NCBI GenBank assembly: GCA_900316245.1
Contig: ONCE01000007.1
Location: 124,001-188,000 of the forward strand
Length of the DNA: 64,000 bases
From: an uncultured Bacteroidales bacterium
GTDB lineage: Bacteria; Bacteroidota; Bacteroidia; Bacteroidales; UBA932
Direction of reading: 5' to 3'
Position 1 is the stretch's first letter. Every line of letters begins with the position of its first letter. Both the position numbers and the translations under genes were made by a program. The notes beneath the pieces were generated by a model. That model did no database searches and was not told where the DNA came from. It saw only the letters and a program-made list of their open reading frames with translations. This document shows, one piece after another, positions 32,183 through 40,355 of this stretch.

Positions 32183-34185
32183 ATGTGGACGCGCTCTGCC
32201 TCAGGACGGAACATAGGATCTCCTTCGTGGATGTCGAAGGCATCGAAGAAGCTCTGGAAGTTGCGGATGGATACGTTCACGCGGTTCTTGGCCAGGGAGT
32301 GGACATCCAGGTTGGTCAGACGGGCCTTCTCCTGGTCCGTGATGTTCTGGGCCCAGATGGCGCCGTAGCTCAGGTAGAAGCGCTGGGCACGGGTAAAGCC
32401 GTCAATCATAGGGTCCTTCTTGCCGGCGGTAGCGTTCTCCATAGCGGTGAAGGCGATGGAAAGGCCACCGTGGTCGCCGATGTTCTCACCCAGGGTGTAA
32501 CGGCCGTTGGCGTGTACGCCGGGGAGGATTTCCACCTCGTCAAACTGGGCCACCAGCTTGTCTCCGAGGGCGTCGAACTTGGTCTTGTCCTCGGCGGTCC
32601 ACCAGTTTTCCATATTGCCGTTGGCGTCGAACATGGAGCCCTGGTCGTCAAAGCCGTGGGACATCTCGTGGCCGATGACCACGCCGATGCCGCCGTAGTT
32701 CACGGGTTCATCTGCATTGGGATCGAAGAAGGGCTTCTGGAGGATGGCAGCCGGGAAGCAAATCTCATTGGTGGTGGGATTGTAGTAGGCGTTCACCGTC
32801 TGGGGAGTCATACCCCATTCGGTACGGTCCGTAGGCTGGCCCATCTTGCTCAGGTTGTCCTTCACATACCAGGCGCTGGCGTTGCGGAGGTTCTCGAAAT
32901 AGGAGTTCTCAGGATTGATCTCCAGGGTGCTGTAATCTTTCCACTTGTCGGGATAACCGATCTTCACGGTGAAGGCGGCCAGTTTCTCGCGGGCCTTGAC
33001 CTTGGTCTCGTCGCTCATCCATTCCAGCTGGTCGATGTGCTCACCCAGGGCGGTACGGAGGTTCTCCACCAGGGTTACCATCTTCTGCTTGGAACTCTCG
33101 GGGAAGTAACGCTCTACGTACATCTTGCCCACGGCTTCACCCAGCAGGCTGTTGGGAACGCTCATAGCGCGCTTCCAGCGGGGAGTCTCTTCCTGGGCAC
33201 CGGCCATCTGGTGGGAGAAGAACTCCCAGGAGGCGGTATAGAACTCATCGGAGAGGGCGCCGGTCTGGCCGGAAACGAACTGGCAGAGCAGATAGGACTT
33301 GAGGTCTTCCAGTTTGGTCTTGGCGAAGAGGTCGTTCAGGCCCTGGAAATAGGAAGGCTGCTGGACGATGATCTTCTCCTGGGGAGTGATACCCACGGCT
33401 TCACACAGGGTGTTGAAGCGGAGTTCGGGCCAGGCCTTGCAGATCTGCTCGGAAGACATAGGGTTGTAGATGGCCTGCATATCACGGTTCTTCTCACGGG
33501 GCCAGGCAATCTGGGCCATGGCGGTTTCAATGGCCAGGTCCTGGGCGGCGATGGCCTCGGCATTCTGGATGCCGCAGAGGTTGAGCACCTTCACCAGGAA
33601 AGCCTCGTAACCCTCCTTGAGGGCCTTGTTGCTTTCCAGCAGGTAGTAGTCACGGTCTCCCATACCCAGACCGCCCTGGCCCAGGTAAAGGACCTGAAGG
33701 TCGCTGTTGGTAAGGTCTGCCTCTACACCGGCGCCAAAGAAGCCGCCGTCTCCGTAGAGGTTCATCTTGCCAAGAAGGGTGGCCAGTTCCTCTTTGGACT
33801 GGACGGCCTGAATCTCGGCGATATAAGGCTGAAGAGGCTGGGCACCCAGTTCGTTGCGGGTGGTGGAGTCCATAGCCATCTTGTAGAGGTCGGAAATTTT
33901 CTGGTCTACGGTGCCGAAGGCGGCTTCCGTGGAAGTCATGCTCTGGAACAGGGCATTCAGGTTCTCCTGGGCCTGCTCGCGAAGGGCGTCAAAACTGCCG
34001 TAGCGGGAGAACTCCGGCTTGAGCGGGTTCTTCACCTGCCAGCCGCCGGTGGCATACTGATAGAAATCGGCCTTGGGGCTGACGGTGGTGTCCAGGTCTG
34101 TAAGGTCCAGTGCGGGAGCGCCGCTCTTGGGGGCACAGGCTGCAAAGGAAAGGGCAGACATCATAATAATAAGTGCTTTTTTCAT
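32176..34185 (-). CDS. M13 family zinc metallopeptidase (PepO-like lipoprotein)
   Basis: Neprilysin-like oligopeptidase of 669 residues. A lipoprotein signal ends at SFAAC (Cys about 17). The N-terminal M13 domain (residues about 40-410) is followed by the catalytic domain: NAYYNPTTNEICFPAAILQKPFFD, the zinc site VIGHEMSHGFDDQG (about residues 512-525), the third ligand region GENIGDHGGLSIAF, and the end R-x-x-x-W (ERVHIW) typical of the family's C-terminal tryptophan motif. The ATG at 34185 (MKKALIIMMSALSF) gives a clean signal; longer readings would run into the promoter. The following permease gene overlaps by 7 bp. Confidence 0.93.
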   Translation of the reverse strand: MKKALIIMMSALSFAACAPKSGAPALDLTDLDTTVSPKADFYQYATGGWQVKNPLKPEFSRYGSFDALREQAQENLNALFQSMTSTEAAFGTVDQKISDLYKMAMDSTTRNELGAQPLQPYIAEIQAVQSKEELATLLGKMNLYGDGGFFGAGVEADLTNSDLQVLYLGQGGLGMGDRDYYLLESNKALKEGYEAFLVKVLNLCGIQNAEAIAAQDLAIETAMAQIAWPREKNRDMQAIYNPMSSEQICKAWPELRFNTLCEAVGITPQEKIIVQQPSYFQGLNDLFAKTKLEDLKSYLLCQFVSGQTGALSDEFYTASWEFFSHQMAGAQEETPRWKRAMSVPNSLLGEAVGKMYVERYFPESSKQKMVTLVENLRTALGEHIDQLEWMSDETKVKAREKLAAFTVKIGYPDKWKDYSTLEINPENSYFENLRNASAWYVKDNLSKMGQPTDRTEWGMTPQTVNAYYNPTTNEICFPAAILQKPFFDPNADEPVNYGGIGVVIGHEMSHGFDDQGSMFDANGNMENWWTAEDKTKFDALGDKLVAQFDEVEILPGVHANGRYTLGENIGDHGGLSIAFTAMENATAGKKDPMIDGFTRAQRFYLSYGAIWAQNITDQEKARLTNLDVHSLAKNRVNVSIRNFQSFFDAFDIHEGDPMFRPEAERVHIW

Positions 34186-34220
34186 AGGACTTGGTAAATA
34201 AGTAGTAAGAATACGGTTTG

Positions 34221-34228
34221 CAAAATTA
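34221..34228 (-). promoter_or_regulatory. -7 promoter element for the M13 peptidase gene
   Basis: TAATTTTG on the minus strand, exact consensus, 36 bp before the ATG at 34185. Confidence 0.55.
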
Positions 34229-34272
34229 CACAATAATGCGGATATTTGCATCCCCATACAGGAAGTTTTTCA

Positions 34273-34953
34273 ATGAATCTTAAGAATATAGCCATACGTT
34301 ACGGAATCTCCACCCTGGGCCTGGTCATCGTGGCTCTGGGCGTGGGCATTTCCATCAAATCCAATCTGGGCATTGCCCCGCCTTCCTGCCCTCCCACCAT
34401 CCTCAATCTGAGATGGACGGGCATCAGCGTGGGCACTTTCACCTGGATGATGCACCTGGTGTTCATCGCCACCCAGGCCCTGATCCTGGGCAAGCGCTTC
34501 CAACTCCGTTTCCTGATGCAAATTCCGGCCGCCTTCGTATTCGGATATATGTGCGATGCCGCCATCTGGCTCTTTGACGCCATCTCCAACCCGGCCACCA
34601 GCTACGCCGTCCAGCTCCTCCTGAGCCTGGCTTCCGTGGTGCTTACCGCCATCGGCATCAAGCTGGAAGTGGTGGGCAACGGCTGGATCCTGGCCGGCGA
34701 CAAGATAGTAGCCGTACTGGCCGATGTCCTCCGCAAGCCCTTCAGCACCATAAAAATCATCGTGGATGTAACCCTGGTGGCCCTCACCGCCGCCTTTGCG
34801 TGGTTCTCCTTCGGCCTGCTCACCGGCAACGGCACCACGGTGGTCATCCGCGAGGGCACCCTCATCTTGGCCCTCCTCACCGGCATCTGCATGCGCTTCA
34901 CGGACCGTTACGTAGAGCGGTTCTTCGGCCCGCTGGTTCCCCGCGATGAATAA
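34273..34953 (+). CDS. YczE/YitT-like membrane protein
   Basis: Inner-membrane protein of 226 residues with about five spans (residues about 10-30, 46-66, 75-95, 105-125, 155-178, 188-203). The opening RYGISTLGLVIVALGVGISIKSNLGIAPPS and the D-K/I-x-x-x-L-A-D-V-L-R-K motif (ILAGDKIVAVLADVLRKPF) match the YczE/YyaS branch of YitT-like proteins, which are widespread but of unknown transport role. Start at ATG 34273 (MNLKN), since 9 extra upstream codons look like leader. It overlaps the next transporter gene by 8 bp, so the two probably form a pair. Confidence 0.78.
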   Translation: MNLKNIAIRYGISTLGLVIVALGVGISIKSNLGIAPPSCPPTILNLRWTGISVGTFTWMMHLVFIATQALILGKRFQLRFLMQIPAAFVFGYMCDAAIWLFDAISNPATSYAVQLLLSLASVVLTAIGIKLEVVGNGWILAGDKIVAVLADVLRKPFSTIKIIVDVTLVALTAAFAWFSFGLLTGNGTTVVIREGTLILALLTGICMRFTDRYVERFFGPLVPRDE

Positions 34954-35896
34954 CCTGGCCTCCCTCATAAGAAAGTGGATGCTGCCCGCCGCCATCGTGC
35001 TGGGCATCTGCCTCTATTTGACGTACCATTTCTGGCCGGCGCTGCATCCGTACGGGAAGTGGCTGCATCTGGCGGCCTCGGAAGGACAGCGGCTGGTCAT
35101 TGCCGCGCTCCTGTTCTTCCAGTTTGTGAAGATTTCGCCCCACGACCTCAAGTTCCGGAGCTGGCATTTCAAGGCCCTGGGCATCCAGGTGGGCTCTTTC
35201 CTGCTGCTGGCCCTGGCCGTCTATCTGCTGGAGCCCGGCCCCGTCCGTATGCTGCTGGAATGCGCGATGCTCTGTATGATCTGCCCCACCGCATCGGCCG
35301 CCGGCGTCATCACCGACCGCCTGGGCGGCAACCTGGCCTCCACCGTCACCTACCTGGCAATGATCAACGTGGCCGGCACCTTCCTCATTCCGCTGGTAAT
35401 TCCGCTGGTGAATCCATCGGCCCATATGGGGTTCTGGGCTTATGTGGGACATATTGCCTGGAAGGTGTTCCCCGTCCTCATCCTGCCCGGACTGCTGGCC
35501 TGGCTCATCCGCTATACCACGCACCGGCTCCAACGCAGCCTGATGCGCTGGGCCTCCAACTCTTTCTATATCTGGGGTGTGGGCCTTACGCTGGCCCTGG
35601 TGCTGGCCACCCGTGCGCTCCTGCTGAGCGGCCTGGGAATGGGAGCCATTGCGGGGATCGTGGTGGTTTCCCTGCTCACCTGCTTCGTCCAGTTCTTCGC
35701 CGGACACCGCCTGCACCGTGAAAAGGTGGAGAACACCACCGCCGGACAGGCCCTGGGCCAGAAGAACACCGGTTTCCTCATCTGGCTGGGCTATAACTAT
35801 ATGACCCCCGTCACTTCCGTGGCCGGCGGCCTCTATGCCATCTGGCAGAATCTCTACAATTCCTGGGAACTGTACCAGAAAGAAAAAGAGGCCTAA
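34946..35896 (+). CDS. BASS-family (bile acid:sodium symporter-like) transporter
   Basis: Membrane transporter of 316 residues with about nine or ten spans. Visible are the paired half-helix style segments of the BASS superfamily: MLLECAMLCMICPTASAAGV (residues about 105-125, with conserved Pro-Thr-Ala) and the C-terminal GQALGQKNTGFLIWLGYNYMTPVTSVAGGLYAIWQNLYNSW (about residues 268-308). Substrates in this family include bile acids, pantoate and organic anions; here none can be named. It follows the YczE-like gene with overlap. The stop codon overlaps the convergent NUDIX gene by 4 bp. Confidence 0.72.
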   Translation: MNNLASLIRKWMLPAAIVLGICLYLTYHFWPALHPYGKWLHLAASEGQRLVIAALLFFQFVKISPHDLKFRSWHFKALGIQVGSFLLLALAVYLLEPGPVRMLLECAMLCMICPTASAAGVITDRLGGNLASTVTYLAMINVAGTFLIPLVIPLVNPSAHMGFWAYVGHIAWKVFPVLILPGLLAWLIRYTTHRLQRSLMRWASNSFYIWGVGLTLALVLATRALLLSGLGMGAIAGIVVVSLLTCFVQFFAGHRLHREKVENTTAGQALGQKNTGFLIWLGYNYMTPVTSVAGGLYAIWQNLYNSWELYQKEKEA

Positions 35897-36504
35897 ATTC
35901 GGGCCTCTCTAAACACTTCCTGGATGGAAGGATAGGTATTTTTAAGGAAAGGCGGCAGGGAACTCTTGGCCACCCAGGCCGCTTTGGTGATGTCCTCTTC
36001 CCGCTGGGGCGTGAGGTTGGTGGGATCCGTGTACAGCATATCGTACCACCAGGTGTGCTTGAGATGCCAGAGGTTGTTCCGGAAGTACACGTGGTCCGTG
36101 ATGCAGATGAGGCGGCGGAGGTCCAGCTGGTCCACGCCGGTTTCTTCCTGCACCTCTCTCATAGCGCACACTTCAATGTCTTCTCCGGGTTCCTGATGGC
36201 CCTTGGGAAGGTCCCAGAGCCCGTTTCGGGAAATGAGGAGGAAGTCTCCGCGGCGGTTGCTCACCAGCCCCCCGGCGGCGTTCACTTCCTTGAATTCTGC
36301 ACAAATCCTCCTGTAGCTCTGCTCCATATCCGTAGAGGGGATGTAGATGCGGGAAAGGGTGTCCTGCACTTCGAACATTCTCACCAGTGCGCCAATATCC
36401 AGCCGCTCTCCCATATGGAATTCCACGCAGTTAGGGTCCGACAGGGCTTCGTCGTCCGGAGAACAAATAATGATGCAACGTTTTTCGAAGTAGATTTTGT
36501 GCAT
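35893..36504 (-). CDS. NUDIX hydrolase domain protein
   Basis: Protein of 203 residues. The first 75 residues (MHKIYFEKRCIIICSPDDEA) are a domain common to Bacteroidales NUDIX proteins but without assigned function. The NUDIX fold follows: AAGGLVSNRRGDFLLISRNGLWDLPKGHQEPGEDIEVCAMREVQEETGV, with the NUDIX box G-x5-E-x7-R-E-V-x-E-E-T-G-V at about residues 105-127. Such enzymes hydrolyse nucleoside-diphosphate-linked compounds, often as house-cleaning; the substrate is open. Start chosen at ATG 36504, 25 bp after an exact -7 element on the minus strand (36536-36529); the longer open frame upstream is antisense to the next gene. Confidence 0.88.
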   Translation of the reverse strand: MHKIYFEKRCIIICSPDDEALSDPNCVEFHMGERLDIGALVRMFEVQDTLSRIYIPSTDMEQSYRRICAEFKEVNAAGGLVSNRRGDFLLISRNGLWDLPKGHQEPGEDIEVCAMREVQEETGVDQLDLRRLICITDHVYFRNNLWHLKHTWWYDMLYTDPTNLTPQREEDITKAAWVAKSSLPPFLKNTYPSIQEVFREARI

Positions 36505-36513
36505 GGTTTTTGC

Positions 36514-36536
36514 TATATTTGCAGCGCACAAAGATA
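36514..36536. promoter_or_regulatory. Back-to-back -7 elements for NUDIX and START-like genes
   Basis: TATATTTG (36514-36521, plus strand) serves the gene at 36544; TATCTTTG (36536-36529, minus strand) serves the NUDIX gene. Both match TAnnTTTG exactly, and they are only 7 bp apart, so the two promoters must compete for polymerase. Confidence 0.65.
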
Positions 36537-36543
36537 GAAAATT

Positions 36544-36993
36544 ATGACCAATATAGAAAGCAAACACGGCATCGTATCCCGCCAGCCCTACGAACTCTAT
36601 ATGTCTTTCACGGACCTGAGCAACTTCGTGAAGATGCTCCCGGAAGACAAAAGGGAGATGATAACGGCCGATATGGACACCCTCACCGCCACGGTGCAGG
36701 GCTTCAACATTGGCGTCAAGGTGCACCAGAGAGTGCCCTACTCCCGCATTGAACTGGTAGACTACGGCGCCCCGTTCGCCTTCCACATCCTGGTCCATTT
36801 CGAGCCCGCCCACGAAGATCCCTACAAGACGGATTTCTGGGTGGAGATAGAGGCAGACCTCAACCTGATGATGAAAATGATGCTTTCCGGTAAAATCCAG
36901 GAGGCCCTGGACAAGATGGTCGACGGCCTGGTGGATGCTTCCAACGGCAAGATGCCGGAAGGTTTCGACGTAGAGAAATGGGCTGGGAAGTAG
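36544..36993 (+). CDS. Conserved START/SRPBCC-like protein
   Basis: Cytoplasmic protein of 149 residues. YELYMSFTDLSNFVKMLPED, then ADMDTLTATVQGFNIGVKVHQRVPYSRIELVD and FHILVHFEPAHEDPYKTDFWVEIEADLNLMMKMML match the strand-helix pattern of the START/SRPBCC (polyketide-cyclase-like) fold, with a long C-terminal helix (QEALDKMVDGLVDAS). I know this as a conserved hypothetical protein of Bacteroidales; binding of a hydrophobic ligand is typical of the fold, but no ligand can be named. It overlaps the RsmF-like gene start by 16 bp. Confidence 0.7.
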   Translation: MTNIESKHGIVSRQPYELYMSFTDLSNFVKMLPEDKREMITADMDTLTATVQGFNIGVKVHQRVPYSRIELVDYGAPFAFHILVHFEPAHEDPYKTDFWVEIEADLNLMMKMMLSGKIQEALDKMVDGLVDASNGKMPEGFDVEKWAGK

Positions 36994-38135
36994 TGTTCCC
37001 GGAAGATTTCATAAATCTGCTGAAGGCCTCCGTGGGCCCGGCGGAGAAAGTGCTGGAGGCGCTCGGTGAAGCGCCTTCCGTTTCCATCCGCCTGAACCCT
37101 TCCAAACTCCGCGAGTGCCCCTTCCCGGATGCCCAACCGGTTCCCTGGAGCCCCTTCGGCTATCTCCTGAAAGAGCGCCCCGTCTTTACGCTGGATCCCC
37201 TTTTCCACGCCGGCTGCTACTATGTGCAGGATACTTCGGCCATGTTTGTGGGCCACGTATTCCGCCAGTTGCTGCCCCTGATGGAACCGGGAGCCACGGT
37301 GCTGGACCTCTGCGCCGCTCCCGGCGGCAAGAGCACGGACCTGGCCGCCTCCCTGCGGGAACGCTGGGGGAACGCCTTCACCCTGCTGGCCAACGAGGTT
37401 ATGCGAAACCGTTTCGGCGTGCTCCGCAGCAACCTGGACACCTGGGGAGACCCCCGTACCGGCTGCGTGTCGCGGGATCCTTCGGCCTTTGGAGACAGCC
37501 CCCTGTTCGACGCCATCGTGGCCGATGTCCCCTGCTCCGGCGAGGGAATGTTCCGCAAGGACGCCCAGGCCGTGGCCGAGTGGTCGCTCCAGACGGTGGA
37601 GTTCTGCGCAGCCCGCAGCCGCCGCATCCTCCGCGACATCTGGCCCACCCTCAAGCCGGGCGGCTTCCTGGTCTATTCCACCTGCACCTTCAACCACTTT
37701 GAAAACGACGATACCGTGGAGTGGATAGCCTCCGAATTGGGGGCCGATATCCTCCCGCCCCAGGACTTCCCGCCGGCCGTCACCACCCGCTGCGGCCAGG
37801 TGCTCCTCCCGGGGCTGGTGCCCGGAGAAGGGCAGTACGTAGCCGCTCTCCGCAAACACGGAGAGGCGTCCGGAGTAAGGCAGGCCGATGTTTTCCGCCT
37901 CTTCCAGGCGCAGTGCCCCTCGGCACCGGAGAGCGATGCCCAGAAGGTGGAAGTGGACCGTGAAACGGCGCTCCGCTACCTGCACGGAGATGCCGTGGTA
38001 CTGCCGGAAAACGCCCCGCTGGGGCCCGTCACCCTTTGCTTCCAGGGGCAGCCCCTGGGCCCGGGCAAGAACCTGGGAAAGCGCTGCAACAACCTTTATC
38101 CCAAAGCCAAACGAATTAAAATGGATATCCGATGA
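36978..38135 (+). CDS. RsmF/NOL1-type RNA (cytosine-C5) methyltransferase
   Basis: SAM-dependent RNA m5C methyltransferase of 385 residues, probably for 16S rRNA. The N-terminal region includes SVSIRLNPSK; the catalytic domain has motif I LDLCAAPGGKSTDLAA (about residues 109-124), the catalytic Cys motif ADVPCSGEGMFRKD (about 178-191) and the release Cys motif LVYSTCTFNHFENDD (about 232-246). A C-terminal unit (about residues 310-385, RETALRYLHGDAVVLPE then CFQGQPLGPGKNLGKRCNNLYPK) is the RNA-binding extension typical of RsmF-like members. ATG overlaps the preceding gene by 16 bp and the next start overlaps its stop by 4 bp. Confidence 0.9.
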   Translation: MGWEVVFPEDFINLLKASVGPAEKVLEALGEAPSVSIRLNPSKLRECPFPDAQPVPWSPFGYLLKERPVFTLDPLFHAGCYYVQDTSAMFVGHVFRQLLPLMEPGATVLDLCAAPGGKSTDLAASLRERWGNAFTLLANEVMRNRFGVLRSNLDTWGDPRTGCVSRDPSAFGDSPLFDAIVADVPCSGEGMFRKDAQAVAEWSLQTVEFCAARSRRILRDIWPTLKPGGFLVYSTCTFNHFENDDTVEWIASELGADILPPQDFPPAVTTRCGQVLLPGLVPGEGQYVAALRKHGEASGVRQADVFRLFQAQCPSAPESDAQKVEVDRETALRYLHGDAVVLPENAPLGPVTLCFQGQPLGPGKNLGKRCNNLYPKAKRIKMDIR

Positions 38136-39061
38136 AACGTATCCTTGTCCTCCTTCTCTCCCTGTCGGCCCTTTGCGCCGCCGCCCAGGAAACCTACACC
38201 CAAGAAGAGTTCCTGCGCCGTTACAACAACCTCACGGACCGTGTGGGCGCGGCCGGCGTGGGCGTGGAAACCCTCCTGAACAAATGGGAAGCCGCCTACC
38301 CCGAAGACGTGCAGCAGATGCTGGCCCACTTCAGCTTCTACTTCACCCGTTGCCAGACCTCCCACTTGGAGCAGATGGCCCAGGACCGCTATCTGGGCCG
38401 CGAGCCCATCCTCCCTATGACGGACTCGCTGGGCAACAAATGCAATTACTTCGAGGTAACCGATTACGACGAGGAACTGTACGCCCTGGCCAACCTGGCC
38501 ATTGACCAGGCCATTGCCGCCAAGCCCAACCAGCTGGACTACCGCCTGGTCAAGATTGACGCCATGATGGCCTTCGAGAAGGGCTCTCCGGATATGACCC
38601 TCCAGCAGCTCAAAGCCCTGGCCGACGTTCATTTCAAACAGCACCCGGCCTGGGAATACGGCGGTATGGAGTCCGTAGACAACGAGCAGTTCAAGGCCTT
38701 TATGCAGGACTACTGCGTGGCCCTCTTCCGCCTGGGCACCCCCGGCGGCTCCGAGGCTTTCAAAAGCTTTTCCGAGTACCTGCTCACTTACTGCAAGGAC
38801 GACCCCCTGTACGTAAACAACCTGGGCAGCTACTACCTTACCAAAAAGGATTTCAAGAAAGCCCAGAAGTACTTTGACCAGGTGCTCAAGAAAGACCCCG
38901 GCAATAGCACCGCCCTCAAGAACTGCATCCTGATGGCCCGCAGCAAAAAGGACCTCAACCTGGAGAAAAAATACCTGGCCCAGATGGCCCGTAACGGCGA
39001 AACCGAGACCGACCGCGCCAGTGCCCAGGCAAGATTGGATGCGTTCGCTATAAAAAAGTGA
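38132..39061 (+). CDS. Exported TPR-like protein
   Basis: Protein of 309 residues with a cleavable signal peptide (MKRILVLLLSLSALCAAAQE). The rest is helical; the C-terminal third contains a clear tetratricopeptide unit (LYVNNLGSYYLTKKDFKKAQKYFDQVLKKDPGNSTALKN, residues about 228-266) with partial repeats before it (ALANLAIDQAIAAKPNQLDY). TPR proteins act as scaffolds; partners cannot be told. It begins inside the stop codon of the RsmF-like gene and is followed by a strong terminator. Confidence 0.8.
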   Translation: MKRILVLLLSLSALCAAAQETYTQEEFLRRYNNLTDRVGAAGVGVETLLNKWEAAYPEDVQQMLAHFSFYFTRCQTSHLEQMAQDRYLGREPILPMTDSLGNKCNYFEVTDYDEELYALANLAIDQAIAAKPNQLDYRLVKIDAMMAFEKGSPDMTLQQLKALADVHFKQHPAWEYGGMESVDNEQFKAFMQDYCVALFRLGTPGGSEAFKSFSEYLLTYCKDDPLYVNNLGSYYLTKKDFKKAQKYFDQVLKKDPGNSTALKNCILMARSKKDLNLEKKYLAQMARNGETETDRASAQARLDAFAIKK

Positions 39062-39097
39062 AACAAGTTTCATTTTTGTCCACCCTCATTTTTTTTG

Positions 39098-39148
39098 TCC
39101 ACGTTACCCCCTCCCGAAACCCCTCCCCTCGGGGGAGGGACTTTTTTT
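39098..39148 (+). terminator. GC-rich hairpin repeat acting as terminator (copy 3)
   Basis: Positions 39120-39141 form ccctcccc-tcg-ggggaggg followed by actttttttg. Including the preceding gtccacgttaccccctcccg it is nearly an inverted copy of 5231-5278. In this place it ends the RsmF/TPR transcript. Confidence 0.8.
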
Positions 39149-39213
39149 GTCACTTCGTGAAACTTTTATACAATAAAGGGCGTATATAAAGAGTATCAAT
39201 ATTACGGCGTGTA

Positions 39214-40263
39214 ATGAAACTTTCGCAATTCAACTTTGATCTTCCGGCAGACCGCATTGCCCAGGAACCTCCCCGCTGGCGTGACGAAGCCCGTCTGATG
39301 GTCCTCCACAAAGACACAGGCGTCATCGAGCACCGCATTTTCAAAGACATCATCGACTACTTTGGCAAAGGAGACACCTTTGTCCTCAACGATACCAAGG
39401 TCTTCCCCGCCCGCCTCTATGGCAAGAAGGAAAAGACCGGGGCCGATATTATGGTCCTCCTGCTCCGCGAACTCAACCGCGAGCAGCGCCTGTGGGATGT
39501 GATTGTGGATCCCGCCCGTAAAATCCGCATCGGCAACAAGCTCTATTTCGGAGAAGACGAGTCCCTGGTGGCCGAAGTCATCGACAACACCACCTCCCGC
39601 GGACGTACCCTCCGTTTCCTGTTCGACGGCACCTACGAGGATTTCAAAGAAACCCTCTTCGGCCTGGGCGAACCCTACGTTCCGGAATGGGTGAAAGAGA
39701 AAACCACCCCCGAAGACGTGGAGAACTACCAGACCATCTTTGCCGCCCACGAGGGTGCCGTGAGCGCCCCCGCCGCCGGCCTGCACTTCAGCCGCGAACT
39801 GTTCAACCGCATGATCCTGAAGGACATCGAGAAGACCTTCATCACCGTCCATATGGGAATTGGCCATTTCCGCACCGTAGATGTGGAAGACCTCTCCAAG
39901 CATCGTATGGACTCCGAGCGCCTCATCATCACCGAGGAGGCCGCCGCCGTCATCAACAAGGCCAAGCGTACCGGCAAGAAGGTAGTGGCCGTAGGCGCCA
40001 CCGTGATGCGCGGCCTGGAAACCTACGTGACCACCACGCACGAGGTCAACGCCTTTGACGGCTGGACCAACAAGTTCATTTTCCCGCCTTACGATTACTC
40101 CGTCCCGGATGCCATCGTGTCCAACTTCCACCTGCCCCAGAGCACCATGCTTATGAGCGTGGCCGCCTTCGGCGGATACAAGGGAGTGATGGCCGCTTAC
40201 GAGGAAGCCCTGAAGGAAGGCTACCGCTTCGGCCCTTACGGAGACGCCCTCTTAATTGTGTAG
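39214..40263 (+). CDS. queA: tRNA preQ1(34) S-adenosylmethionine ribosyltransferase-isomerase
   Basis: Transfers the ribosyl part of SAM to preQ1 at tRNA position 34, making epoxyqueuosine. Protein of 349 residues. Motifs: LSQFNFDLPADRIAQEPPRWRDEARLMVL (residues 2-30), FVLNDTKVFPARLYG, then VVAVGATVMRGLE and IFPPYDYSVPDAIVSNFHLPQSTMLMSVAAF near the C-terminus, all diagnostic for QueA. The usual VMRGLE-type active-site region is intact. A stand-alone gene, closed by the terminator at 40296-40330. Cytoplasmic. Confidence 0.97.
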   Translation: MKLSQFNFDLPADRIAQEPPRWRDEARLMVLHKDTGVIEHRIFKDIIDYFGKGDTFVLNDTKVFPARLYGKKEKTGADIMVLLLRELNREQRLWDVIVDPARKIRIGNKLYFGEDESLVAEVIDNTTSRGRTLRFLFDGTYEDFKETLFGLGEPYVPEWVKEKTTPEDVENYQTIFAAHEGAVSAPAAGLHFSRELFNRMILKDIEKTFITVHMGIGHFRTVDVEDLSKHRMDSERLIITEEAAAVINKAKRTGKKVVAVGATVMRGLETYVTTTHEVNAFDGWTNKFIFPPYDYSVPDAIVSNFHLPQSTMLMSVAAFGGYKGVMAAYEEALKEGYRFGPYGDALLIV

Positions 40264-40295
40264 GAATCGTAAGAAACACACAAAATACCGTCTGA

Positions 40296-40330
40296 AACAA
40301 CACAATCTTTTTTACGATTGTGTTGTTTTT
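40296..40330 (+). terminator. Terminator after queA
   Basis: AACAACACAATC-8 nt-GATTGTGTTGTT, twelve perfect pairs, followed by TTT. It lies 33 bp after the queA stop and 26 bp before the dprA start. Confidence 0.85.
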
Positions 40331-40355
40331 CGTTATTGTACCCTATCTTGCGGGT

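Noticed and set aside
32185-34197. Long plus-strand open frame opposite the M13 peptidase gene
   Set aside because: Same reason: an antisense shadow of a well-identified gene.
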